From positions 1 to 37,900 of the forward strand of contig JBGTDX010000141.1 of the NCBI GenBank assembly GCA_041748075.1: DNA of 37,900 bases, read 5' to 3'. Each line of letters starts with the position of its first letter. The stretch's first letter is position 1. The translations under genes and the position numbers were made by a program. A model generated the notes under the pieces. That model did not search any database. It had not been told where the DNA came from and saw only the letters and a list, made by a program, of their open reading frames with translations. The DNA comes from JBGSYJ01 sp041748075. GTDB taxonomy: Bacteria > Acidobacteriota > Thermoanaerobaculia > Gp7-AA8. This document shows, in pieces, positions 30,218 through 37,720 of the stretch.

Positions 30218-31760
30218 GCTGAGGAGCGGCGCAGCTCTGCTCGCACTCCTGCTTTGCGTTACAGCGCTCGGATGCAGCCGGGAGAGCGAGGATGAGACGG
30301 AAGCAGCGGAAAGCAACTGGTCGGTCACCGCGTGGGGAAACCGGTACGAGGTGTTTCCCGAGGCAGAGCCTCTGGTCGCGGGTGAAACTGCGATCGCGCA
30401 CACCCACGTGACGCGACTCTCTGACTTCACTCCCCTGACCGAGGGCGCGGTCGAGATTGTCCTCAGCGGGGCAGGGGGCTCGCACGTCTTTCGCGCAGAG
30501 CAGCCGGTTCGGCCCGGGATCTACCAGGTGGAGATCAAGCCACCGAACCAGGGTGAATACGATCTGATGTTCCGGATCCACTCCGAAGGTAAAGCAGAAG
30601 AGATACGGGGCGGAAGAGTCCGGGTCGGAACAGCGGCAGCTCCGGGAGGCATCGTTCGCGCTCCGGCGCCCCGCGGTGCGCTGGAAAGCGGGGCTCCAGT
30701 CGCGTTTCTGAAGGAACAGCAGTGGCAGTCTGAATTCGCGACCGACTGGGTGCGCAGCGGCATGGTCTCCCAGAGCGCCTCCGGTCTCGCAACCGTGCGC
30801 GCCCCCGCTGGTGGCGATGCGGCGATCACCGCTCCGGTCGATGGATTGCTGCAGCCTGCCGGCGGAGCGTGGCCGTTCCCCGGTATGAAGGTCGGCCGCG
30901 GAAGCGCTCTCTTTCAGCTGACACCTACAGTTGCCGCGGATGTGAGTCTGCCTTCGATGCAGTCATCGGTATCAGAGCTCGACGCCGAGCTCAATGCGGC
31001 GAGAGCCAGACTAGGTCGTCTCGAAGAGCTCTTCGCACTCGAAGCGGTGAGCCGGCGCGAGCTTGACGAGGCGCGAGTGCGCGTGCAGACGCTGGAGAGT
31101 CGCGCTCGTGCAGCGCGGCAGGATCTGTCGGCAGCCCGCGCATCGCGCACCGGCGCCACGGGCGGAGGAGTCGCGATCCGTTCACCGTTCGCGGGTCAGA
31201 TCGCGAGCATCAGTGCGACACCGGGAACGACCGTCTCGGCCGGGACCGAGCTCGCACGGCTCGTGAGCATGGATGCGCTATGGCTCGAGATCGCGCTTCC
31301 ACCTTCCGGCGCACGCGCCGTTGTAGCAGGCATCGAGGGAGTGGTCCTCATCGACCGCGAGCGCCCACCCACGCGCATCACCGAGGGCGTGCGGTTGATC
31401 TCGGTTGCTCCCGAGATCTCTCCGGAGACCGGCACGGTCAGCGTGCTCCTCGCGATTCCGCCCGACCCTTCAATTCCGCTCGGCTCCACATTCGAAGCGC
31501 ACGTCCTTACGGGCCTCGAGACATCGGGGATTGCCATTCCCTCGACAGCCGTCGTGGATGACGGCGGCGTGGCTGTCGTCTACCTGCAGCTCGCCGGTGA
31601 GAGTTTCGTGCGCCAACAGATCACCGTACTTTCGCGAGAGGGCGACAGGATCCTGGTCGATGGCCTCGTCGCGGGTCAGCGCCTCGTTACCCGCGGCGGC
31701 GATGCAATCCGCCGTGCTTCACTGATGTCGAGCGGCGCAGCTCAGGGACACGTGCACTGA
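30201..31760 (+). CDS. RND efflux periplasmic adaptor (CzcB/CusB-like)
   Basis: I start at ATG 30201 (MAIRTELRS); an earlier frame from 30153 overlaps the upstream gene more. The 519-residue protein has a lipobox (LLLCVTALGC), an extra N-terminal domain of about 130 residues (WSVTAWGNRYEVFPEAEPLVAGETAIAHTHV...), and the adaptor core: a lipoyl-like half (APAGGDAAITAPVDGLLQPAG), a helical hairpin (ELDAELNAARARLGRLEELFALEAVSRRELDEARVRVQTLESRARAARQDL), the second lipoyl half (IRSPFAGQIASISATPGTTVSAGTEL), and beta-barrel and membrane-proximal domains. The N-terminal domain resembles the metal-sensing or substrate-binding extension seen in some CzcB relatives. The next start is 1 bp after its stop. 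Confidence 0.9.
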   Translation: MAIRTELRSGAALLALLLCVTALGCSRESEDETEAAESNWSVTAWGNRYEVFPEAEPLVAGETAIAHTHVTRLSDFTPLTEGAVEIVLSGAGGSHVFRAEQPVRPGIYQVEIKPPNQGEYDLMFRIHSEGKAEEIRGGRVRVGTAAAPGGIVRAPAPRGALESGAPVAFLKEQQWQSEFATDWVRSGMVSQSASGLATVRAPAGGDAAITAPVDGLLQPAGGAWPFPGMKVGRGSALFQLTPTVAADVSLPSMQSSVSELDAELNAARARLGRLEELFALEAVSRRELDEARVRVQTLESRARAARQDLSAARASRTGATGGGVAIRSPFAGQIASISATPGTTVSAGTELARLVSMDALWLEIALPPSGARAVVAGIEGVVLIDRERPPTRITEGVRLISVAPEISPETGTVSVLLAIPPDPSIPLGSTFEAHVLTGLETSGIAIPSTAVVDDGGVAVVYLQLAGESFVRQQITVLSREGDRILVDGLVAGQRLVTRGGDAIRRASLMSSGAAQGHVH

Positions 31761-31761
31761 C

Positions 31762-34700
31762 ATGAGACCACTCGAGCGCCTCGTGCGCGGTTCGCTGAAA
31801 CATCGGTGGCTTGTTCTCGCCGCGGTCACTCTCGTGACCGTAATCGGCTCCTTCTGGATTTCCGATCTTCCCGTCGACATCTTTCCCGATCTCTCGGCGC
31901 CGACCGTCACTATCATCACCGAAGCGCCCGGGATGGCGCCGGAGGAGGTGGAGACTCTCGTCACCTTTCCGGTCGAGTCGGCGGTCAATGGCGCGGCGAA
32001 TGTGCGTCGCCTGCGATCGGTCTCTGCCGACGGGATCTCGGTCATCTGGGTCGAGTTCAACTGGGGAACCGACATCTACCAGGCGCGACAGATCGTCAGC
32101 GAGCGTCTCGGGCGCGTCGAGCTTGCGGCACAGGTCGACCGCCCCGAGCTGGGACCGATCTCGTCGATCATGGGCGAGATTACATTCATCGCAATGACAT
32201 CGAAGAGCGTTCCACCGATGGAGCTTCGACGTCTCGCGGAAACGGTCGTGCGCCGCAATCTGCTGTCGATTCCCGGAGTCTCGCAGGTCGTCGCACTCGG
32301 AGGCGAGTCGCGGCAGTTGCAGGTCATCCTGCGGACCGCAGCGCTGGCGCAGAACGGAATTGCATTGACGGAGGTCCTCGACGCTCTCGCGGTTGCGAGT
32401 CGCAGTCCCGCGGCTGGCTTTCATGTCGAAGGGGGGCAGGAGTATCTCGTTCGCGGGCTCGGACGGGCGCGATCACCGGAGGACGTCGCGGCGACGGTCG
32501 TCGCGGTTCGCGACGGAACTCCGATCCGCATTTCCCAGCTCGCCAGTGTGGAGTGGGGGGCGGAGCCGGCGCGCGGTACCGCCTCGTATCGCGGTGAGCC
32601 GGCCGTGATTCTCTCGGTTCAGAAGCAGCCGGGCGCAAACACTCTCGAGCTGACACGCCTCATCGATGGAAGGCTCGAGAATATTCAGCGCACACTGCCC
32701 GAAGGTGTCGTTATCGAGACCGAGAATTTCCGTCAGTCAGATTTTATCGATGTGGCAATCGGCAACGTCGCTGCAGCGCTGCGCGACGGCGCCGTGCTCG
32801 TAATTCTGGTTCTCATCTTCTTCCTCGGCAGCTTCCGTACGACACTGATCTCTGCGCTCGCAATCCCGATTTCACTCGTGACGGGCGTTCTCGTCATCAG
32901 CGCGTTCGGGCTCACCATCAACACGATGACGCTCGGCGGACTGACCATCGCCATCGGCCTCCTCGTCGACGACGCCATCATCGCGGTCGAGAATATCTTC
33001 AGAAGATTGAAGGAGGAACGCGAAGAGCCGGAGGAGGCGCGGCGCCCCGTGCGGGAGGTCGTTGCAACGGCGACGATGGAAGTTGTCAGCCCCATCCTGT
33101 TCGCCACGCTCATCATCATCCTCGTCTTCCTCCCGATCTTCTTCCTTACCGGGCTCGAGGGTCGTCTGCTCCGCCCTCTCGGGTTCGCCTTCATCGCCGC
33201 CATCGCGGCGTCCCTTCTCGTGGCTCTCACGGTTACGCCCGCGCTCTGCGCGCTGCTTCTTGGACGCGGTAAGACGCTCGACTCCAGGGAGCCGTGGCTC
33301 ATGCGCACGCTTCACAGCGCATACAGTCCTGCGCTGAGATGGGCACTCGCGCACGGCCGCGTCGTCATGGCGATTGCAGTCGCGCTGCTGCTAGGTGCCC
33401 TGGCGCTGATCCCGACGCTCGGGCGTAGCTTTCTTCCCGAGTTCAACGAAGGCTCGCTCACCGTCTCGGTCGTCAGCTCTCCCGGTATTCCGCTGGAAGA
33501 GAGTGATCGGCTCGGCGGCCAGGTCGAAAAGGCGCTGCTGCAGTTCCCCGAGGTGGTGTCGACGAGCCGGCGCACCGGGCGAGCGGAAAAGGATGAGCAC
33601 GTACAGGGGGTGAACGCCTCCGAAATGGAAGTCGTTCTCCAGGAGCTCGAGGGACGAACGAAGGAAGAGCTGATCGCGGAGATGCGCCGGGCCGTGGCGA
33701 CGATTCCCGGCGTGAGCGTCTCGTTCGGTCAGCCGATCAGTCACCGCATCGATCACATGATCTCCGGCTCGAAAACGAATCTTGCGGTGAAAATCTTCGG
33801 TCCCGATCTCGCAGTGCTGCGCTCGCTAGCAACGCAGGTTGAAGGCGTACTCGAAGGCGTTCCCGGAATCGTCGATCTCTCGAATCAGGAACAGGCGGCG
33901 ATTCCGCAGCTGGTCATCGATCCGGATCGCACTGCGATGGCGCGGCATGGTCTCTCGCCGAGCGACATGGCAACGGCCGTGGAAGCGATGTTTCAGGGAG
34001 TGATTGCCGGAGAGATCGTCGAAGAGGGGCTGACCTCGTCGGTTGCCTTACGTTTTCCACCGGATCTACGACTCCGCAGGGATCAGCTCGAGGCGCTTCC
34101 CGTGTCCACTCCCGCAGGAAACGTCATCCGGCTCGGATCAGTGGCCTCGGTGCGCCATGATCTGGGACCATCCATGATCCGTCGCGAGGATGTGCAGCGC
34201 GTGGCCATGATCACGGCGAACGTCTCGGGCGCGGATCTCGCGGGCACGGTCGAACGAGCGCGCGACGCGGTCGATCGTTCGGTCGAACTTCCGCGCGGCT
34301 ATCTCGTCACGTTTGGCGGACAGTTCGAAGAAGCTTCGCGGAGCGGACGCACGTTCGTGCTGCTCGGGATTCTCATCCTGGCCGGAATGTACGGTCTGCT
34401 CTACGTCGAATTCCGCAATCACAGGGACGTGCTGATCGTGCTCATCAATCTACCGCTGGCGCTCATCGGCGGAATCATTGCGTTGCGGCTCGGCGCCGGA
34501 GTCCTGTCAGTTGCGACCCTCGTCGGATTCGTCACGCTTTTCGGCATCGCGACACGGAACGGCGTGTTGCTCGTGAACAACTACCAGCGCCTGGTTGCCG
34601 ACGGGGTGTCGCTGCACGAGGCGGTGCGACGCGGATCCGAGGAGCGCATGGCGCCGATTCTGATGACTGCGATCACGGCCGGACTTGCACTGATCCCGCT

Positions 34701-34842
34701 CGTCCTCGCATCCGGCGCTCCCGGCAACGAGATTCAGAGTCCGATGGCTCAGGTCATCCTCGGCGGCCTGATCACATCGACCTTCCTGAATCTCGTCCTC
34801 GTCCCCGCGCTCTACGTCAGAAAGCGCGTTGCGGGGTCATGA
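31762..34842 (+). CDS. Heavy-metal RND efflux pump (CzcA/CusA-like)
   Basis: The 1026-residue protein is a full-length RND transporter: 12 membrane helices with two large periplasmic loops. The N-terminal PVDIFPDLSAPTVTIITEAPGMAPEEVE, the motif LGGLTIAIGLLVDDAIIAVENIF of helix four (acidic proton-relay residues) and QPISHRIDHMISGSKTNLAVKIFG fit the heavy-metal efflux subclass. The metal cannot be assigned, because the methionine triad of CusA was not recognisable by eye. Its partners are the adaptor (1 bp upstream), outer-membrane channel and His-rich proteins; together they should expel metal from periplasm or cytoplasm to the outside, powered by protons. No regulator gene such as cusRS or merR-type is next to it. 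Confidence 0.92.
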   Translation: MRPLERLVRGSLKHRWLVLAAVTLVTVIGSFWISDLPVDIFPDLSAPTVTIITEAPGMAPEEVETLVTFPVESAVNGAANVRRLRSVSADGISVIWVEFNWGTDIYQARQIVSERLGRVELAAQVDRPELGPISSIMGEITFIAMTSKSVPPMELRRLAETVVRRNLLSIPGVSQVVALGGESRQLQVILRTAALAQNGIALTEVLDALAVASRSPAAGFHVEGGQEYLVRGLGRARSPEDVAATVVAVRDGTPIRISQLASVEWGAEPARGTASYRGEPAVILSVQKQPGANTLELTRLIDGRLENIQRTLPEGVVIETENFRQSDFIDVAIGNVAAALRDGAVLVILVLIFFLGSFRTTLISALAIPISLVTGVLVISAFGLTINTMTLGGLTIAIGLLVDDAIIAVENIFRRLKEEREEPEEARRPVREVVATATMEVVSPILFATLIIILVFLPIFFLTGLEGRLLRPLGFAFIAAIAASLLVALTVTPALCALLLGRGKTLDSREPWLMRTLHSAYSPALRWALAHGRVVMAIAVALLLGALALIPTLGRSFLPEFNEGSLTVSVVSSPGIPLEESDRLGGQVEKALLQFPEVVSTSRRTGRAEKDEHVQGVNASEMEVVLQELEGRTKEELIAEMRRAVATIPGVSVSFGQPISHRIDHMISGSKTNLAVKIFGPDLAVLRSLATQVEGVLEGVPGIVDLSNQEQAAIPQLVIDPDRTAMARHGLSPSDMATAVEAMFQGVIAGEIVEEGLTSSVALRFPPDLRLRRDQLEALPVSTPAGNVIRLGSVASVRHDLGPSMIRREDVQRVAMITANVSGADLAGTVERARDAVDRSVELPRGYLVTFGGQFEEASRSGRTFVLLGILILAGMYGLLYVEFRNHRDVLIVLINLPLALIGGIIALRLGAGVLSVATLVGFVTLFGIATRNGVLLVNNYQRLVADGVSLHEAVRRGSEERMAPILMTAITAGLALIPLVLASGAPGNEIQSPMAQVILGGLITSTFLNLVLVPALYVRKRVAGS

Positions 34843-34938
34843 TCGTGGAAGAGCATCGTTTTGATCTGCGAGCTCGTCGTTCCCGTGCGCATCGCCATTG
34901 CGAAGAGGTTGATCCTCTCCTCGACCGACGAGCGACCG

Positions 34939-34957
34939 ACGCGTCAGACGCGTTTTT
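34939..34957 (+). terminator. Weak intrinsic terminator after the efflux operon
   Basis: ACGCG-TCAGA-CGCGT forms a 5-bp stem followed by TTTT, about 100 bp after the pump stop. Its short stem makes it a modest candidate. Confidence 0.5.
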
Positions 34958-34983
34958 CCTGGTGAATTATTCGGACACGCGGC

Positions 34984-35025
34984 TTGACGAATTCACGAAT
35001 GGTACCTATCATGAGTAGGTATCAT
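34984..35025 (+). promoter_or_regulatory. Promoter and operator of the first toxin-antitoxin pair
   Basis: TTGACG at 34984-34989, a 17-bp spacer and TATCAT at 35007-35012 make a good sigma-70 promoter. An inverted repeat (ATGGTACCTA at 34999 and TAGGTATCAT at 35016, 9 of 10 bases paired) overlaps the -10 box, as expected for autoregulation by antitoxin-toxin complexes. The transcript would begin a few bases before the antitoxin ATG. Confidence 0.75.
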
Positions 35026-35027
35026 TG

Positions 35028-35267
35028 ATGAACGACATGAAACCGAAGAGAGCAAGAGTATTCTGGACCGGACGAAGTCAGGCAGTTCGCCTGCCGAAGG
35101 AGTTCCGCTTCGACGGCGATACGGTTCTGGTGCGACGGGAGGGTTCGTCGATCATTCTCGAGCCCAGCAATGCCTGGCCCGAAGGTTACGCCGAGTCGTT
35201 TGCCGGGGTGCCGGAAGACTTCGAGCGGCCGCCTCAGGGCGAGGTCGAGAAGCGGCGAAAGCTTTGA
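35028..35267 (+). CDS. vapB: VapB-like antitoxin (AbrB/MazE type)
   Basis: The 79-residue protein starts at ATG 35028 (an alternative is 35037) and has the swapped-hairpin AbrB/SpoVT motif RARVFWTGRSQAVRLPKEFRFDGDTVLVRREGSSIILEP, with the RSQAVRLPKEFRF core diagnostic of VapB. The acidic, proline-rich tail (PEDFERPPQGEVEKRRKL) would wrap around the toxin. The stop is one base before the ATG of the PIN-domain toxin. A promoter with a palindromic operator lies directly upstream, which fits repression by the complex. Confidence 0.88.
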   Translation: MNDMKPKRARVFWTGRSQAVRLPKEFRFDGDTVLVRREGSSIILEPSNAWPEGYAESFAGVPEDFERPPQGEVEKRRKL

Positions 35268-35268
35268 G

Positions 35269-35667
35269 ATGAGGTTCCTGCTCGACACGGACACCTGCAT
35301 CTGTGCGCTCAAACACAATCGAGCCGTTCTCGACCGGTTTCTCTCAACGAGCCGGGATGAAATCGCCATCAGTGTCGTGTCGGAAGCCGAGCTCAGAACC
35401 GGGGCGGCGAAGAGCTCGTCACCCATCAAAACCCTCCGTCTCATCGAGAACTTTCTTCGGCCGCTTGCGATCGTCGACTTCACGTCGGTCGATGCGATCG
35501 CGTACGACCAGGTAAGGGCGAAGCTCGAACGCGCCGGCACTCCAATCGGCCCTCTCGATACCCTCATCGCATCGCAGGCTGTTTCCCGGAAACTGGTGCT
35601 CGTGTCGAACAACGAGCGTGAGTTCCGGCGCGTTTCCGGGTTGCAGGTGGAAAACTGGTCGCACTGA
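35269..35667 (+). CDS. vapC: VapC-like PIN-domain toxin ribonuclease
   Basis: ATG 35269 lies 1 base after the antitoxin stop; 132 residues are encoded. The PIN active-site acidic residues are present: Asp in FLLDTDTCI, Glu in SEAELRTG, Asp in IGPLDTLIAS and the final Asn-rich NNEREF strand. Such proteins cleave tRNA or rRNA when the antitoxin is degraded. The close coupling and matching neighbour make the pair complete and probably active. Confidence 0.9.
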   Translation: MRFLLDTDTCICALKHNRAVLDRFLSTSRDEIAISVVSEAELRTGAAKSSSPIKTLRLIENFLRPLAIVDFTSVDAIAYDQVRAKLERAGTPIGPLDTLIASQAVSRKLVLVSNNEREFRRVSGLQVENWSH

Positions 35668-35791
35668 TTGGACAGCGTGCGCCATGGGTCTCGCCGCGAA
35701 GTGGGTGAAGGGTCGACGACGATCCTGAATGACAGGGGTGATGCCTCCTCTTCAAGGCTCACTCATGAACAGAGGCGCGCATCACCTCGGG

Positions 35792-36193
35792 TTACGCGCG
35801 TATCTGACCGCGAGGGCGGTCCCAGACCGCCTGGTCGTAGCGCGATCGCAACGAGCGGTCTTTGGTCACGAGTGGCACGCTCCGAAGCCTTGCCTGCGCC
35901 ACGATGATCCGGTCGAACGGGTCGCGGGTCCATGTTTCGCCGAGGGACGAGCGCATGACGTCCTCGAACGGCAGATCGCAGATCGCCAGTCCTACGGAGC
36001 GACGCAGCTCATCGAGTACGACGGCAGACGGTTCCGTGGTCTTTTTGATCTCGTACAGGTACTGAAGCTCCAGGCCGGCCATGGGAGAGATCAAGAGCTC
36101 GTTCCCATCGATCAGCGACCTTGCGAGGGTGGGCAGAAGATCGGTCCGGCCCGCGTACAGCCATGCCGCGACGTGAGTGTCGAGATAGATCAT
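35792..36193 (-). CDS. PIN-domain toxin, second toxin-antitoxin pair
   Basis: I start at ATG 36193, which overlaps the antitoxin stop by 4 bp (ATGA); a GTG at 36202 gives three more residues. The 133-residue protein has PIN hallmarks MIYLDTHVAAWL (Asp), GLELQYLYE (Glu) and DPFDRIIVAQA (Asp), then LVTKDRSLR (Asp). It resembles the VapC group with LDTHxxxWL that pairs with Phd-type antitoxins. The catalytic residues are all there. Orientation is opposite to the first pair. Confidence 0.88.
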   Translation of the reverse strand: MIYLDTHVAAWLYAGRTDLLPTLARSLIDGNELLISPMAGLELQYLYEIKKTTEPSAVVLDELRRSVGLAICDLPFEDVMRSSLGETWTRDPFDRIIVAQARLRSVPLVTKDRSLRSRYDQAVWDRPRGQIRA

Positions 36194-36411
36194 TCCCGCC
36201 ACTCGGCCGACCAGTCGAGATGAACGAGGTCCTCAGGCTCCGTGTTCAGGTACTCCCGCCGCGTCAGAGCCGCGGTTCTGGAAGACTCCCCCGGAGGCAC
36301 GATTCTCAGGATTCTGCCCTGCCGCTCGATCTCGATGGGGACTCCCGTCTCGATGACGCTGTCCAGAATCCGGTAAATGTCCTGTCGAAGCCGCGACGCC
36401 GTGATGCGCAT
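36190..36411 (-). CDS. Phd/YefM-type antitoxin
   Basis: The ATG at 36411 (MRITASRLRQDIYRIL) has GGAGG nine bases upstream and gives 73 residues; longer frames read through the operator. The N-terminal fold MRITASRLRQDIYRILDSVIETGVPIEIERQGRILRIVPP is that of Phd/YefM DNA-binding antitoxins. The tail (TEPEDLVHLDWSAEWRE) is the toxin-binding part. It is coupled to the PIN toxin by a 4-bp overlap. Confidence 0.82.
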   Translation of the reverse strand: MRITASRLRQDIYRILDSVIETGVPIEIERQGRILRIVPPGESSRTAALTRREYLNTEPEDLVHLDWSAEWRE

Positions 36412-36446
36412 ACGTACGTACCTCCGAGCACTAAAACGTACGTACG
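36410..36446 (-). promoter_or_regulatory. Repeated ACGTACGT sites in the antitoxin leader
   Basis: Two palindromic blocks (TACGTACGTA at 36411-36420 and ACGTACGTACG at 36436-36446) flank the GGAGG ribosome-binding site. They are 25 bp apart and read the same on both strands, as expected for autoregulation by the Phd-type antitoxin. No clear -10/-35 boxes were found. Confidence 0.55.
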
Positions 36447-36841
36447 CTTCAAACATTCCGGAGGTCCTCACTTGCAGCCTCTGCGCTCGATCGTGCCCTG
36501 GAGTTGCCTGCACGGCCCCTCACCCTCTGATCCCTCTCCCCGTTCACACGGGGAGAGGGACGCCGCCCCTTCGCTTTTTCCGCGAGCGCTAAACTGATGG
36601 GCTCGGACGCGACCGGCTTGCGCAATCTCACAGATACGGCGTGAACATCGAATGCCGGCTCGCCTTCAGGCAGCGGCTCGATGCGATTGCCCGGCACGAG
36701 CGAGGTGGGCAGATCCGATCGCCCAGGCGCGCGAGCTCCGGCAGCTCGACGGGGCAGACCTCGCCCGTTTTCACCGAAGCGAAGCGGCGACGTTTCTCGG
36801 CCGGGCCTCCGGCGCGTCGGCGAATGCCGCCTATCCGGTGT
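36447..36841. other. Intergenic region with a strong palindrome
   Basis: About 395 bp without a convincing gene between the second and third toxin-antitoxin pairs. A perfect 12-bp inverted repeat (CCCTCTCCCCGT, 4-nt loop, ACGGGGAGAGGG) is at 36532-36559. Downstream of it on the plus strand is CTTTTTC at 36571 or so, some bases away, so it is a weak terminator candidate or part of a dispersed element. Open frames here are Arg/Pro/Ser rich and look non-coding. Confidence 0.5.
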
Positions 36842-37243
36842 TCAGCGACCTCCACGCAGCAATTCCCAGAACGCGCGCGGAGTGAGGATCTTCAGCGGCG
36901 CATCTCCTGCGACCACGAGAAGGTCCTCACCGGTTACGAGGACTTCAGCTTCACCGGACACAGCCGTCGCGAGAATCCAGCCATCGGTGCGATCACGCAG
37001 TTTGATGCGGCTCGGCGAATCAGGTTTCCGTACGATCGGGATTCCTTCGAACACTTGTTCGGCCGACTCGATTCGGTCGGGCGGCAAACGCAGCTTGCGG
37101 GTCAGAGCGCGGCGGAACTCGTCGATGATGACCTCGCCGATGACCAGTTCGTGCTCGGCAAGAACAGTCCGTAATACGTCGGTGCAGAGACCGCGCGTGG
37201 CGAAGGCGGCGACGAGCACGTTCGTATCGAGACAAACCCTCAC
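36842..37243 (-). CDS. PIN-domain toxin of the COG1569 type, third pair
   Basis: A GTG start at 37243 overlaps the upstream antitoxin stop by 4 bp (GTGA). The 133 residues contain CLDTNVLVAAF (Asp), GEVIIDEFRRAL (Glu), DGWILATAV (Asp) and the TGEDLL strand (Asp), followed by ILTPRAFWELL. That layout matches the group annotated as putative toxin component, PIN family. The partner is a ribbon-helix-helix antitoxin. Confidence 0.88.
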   Translation of the reverse strand: MRVCLDTNVLVAAFATRGLCTDVLRTVLAEHELVIGEVIIDEFRRALTRKLRLPPDRIESAEQVFEGIPIVRKPDSPSRIKLRDRTDGWILATAVSGEAEVLVTGEDLLVVAGDAPLKILTPRAFWELLRGGR

Positions 37244-37461
37244 GAAATGTCTCGGAAAACATCCTCGTCCGTGAGATAGCCGCGCGCCTCGGCGAAAGGC
37301 AGAATCTGACGGCGCGATTCTTCAAACTGCAGCACGGCGAGCTGCCGGCGTAGAGCGTCGCGGGCAATGTCGCTGCGCGAGCGGCCGGATCGTGCGGCGA
37401 GCCGATCGAGCTGCCGGTCGAGCTCAGGATCGAGGCGAATCGTCAGGGCGGAGGTTTTCAT
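37240..37461 (-). CDS. Ribbon-helix-helix antitoxin
   Basis: The 73-residue protein has a CopG/Arc-type fold: TSALTIRLDPELDRQLDRLAARSGRSRSDIARDALRRQL at the N-terminus, where the ALTIRL strand contacts DNA and the two helices dimerise. The C-terminal part (EESRRQILPFAEARGYLTDEDVFRDIS) is the toxin-binding tail typical of antitoxins with a DEDVFRDIS end. There is no ribosome-binding site before the ATG; the promoter position suggests a leaderless message. Confidence 0.85.
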   Translation of the reverse strand: MKTSALTIRLDPELDRQLDRLAARSGRSRSDIARDALRRQLAVLQFEESRRQILPFAEARGYLTDEDVFRDIS

Positions 37462-37497
37462 GTACTACAATGTATGACAACTGGCCTGCGGATTCAA
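37462..37497 (-). promoter_or_regulatory. Promoter of the third toxin-antitoxin pair, probably leaderless
   Basis: On the minus strand TTGAAT (37497-37492), a 17-bp spacer and TACATT (37474-37469) form a promoter whose start would fall at or next to the ATG (37461). An imperfect inverted repeat (TGTACTACA facing TGTATGACA) overlaps the -10 box and the start codon, and could be the operator. Confidence 0.6.
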
Positions 37498-37533
37498 GAC
37501 ACACCATCCAGCTCAGCCCTCAGCTCCGCCCTG

Positions 37534-37660
37534 ATGGCGTCAACTCATAATAAGGCCTACGCAGGAGCGAAGGATCCCCTTACTACTGGCTGTATCGCAA
37601 GGTTTCTGGGGATCCTTCGCTGCTCTCAGGATGACACCTCGTGCTTTAAGTTGACGCCAT
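37534..37660. repeat. MITE/REP-like element, copy 2
   Basis: A 127-bp unit bounded by perfect 12-bp terminal inverted repeats (ATGGCGTCAACT and AGTTGACGCCAT). Inside are the inverted GCGAAGGATCCCC and GGGGATCCTTCGC arms and the loop CTTACTACTGGC. Compared with copy 1 (18195-18342) it is in the opposite orientation. It encodes nothing. Confidence 0.8.
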
Positions 37661-37668
37661 TGCGGGGT

Positions 37669-37688
37669 GGGTCAGACGCGTCTGACCC
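37669..37688. repeat. Perfect 20-bp palindrome
   Basis: GGGTCAGACG is followed directly by its complement CGTCTGACCC, between repeat copy 2 and the cupin gene end at 37721. It could act as a factor-binding site or part of a transcription end, but no U tract follows. Confidence 0.75.
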
Positions 37689-37720
37689 CCGGGCCCTCCT
37701 CAACTGGCTCAGGCGCGACG

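Noticed and set aside
34839..35018. 59-residue plus-strand frame after the efflux pump
   Set aside because: It reads through a hairpin and through the promoter and operator of the antitoxin; composition is Arg/His/Asp-rich without a domain.
36641..37174. 177-residue plus-strand frame over the third PIN toxin
   Set aside because: Shadow of the toxin gene on the minus strand, extended by chance into intergenic DNA.
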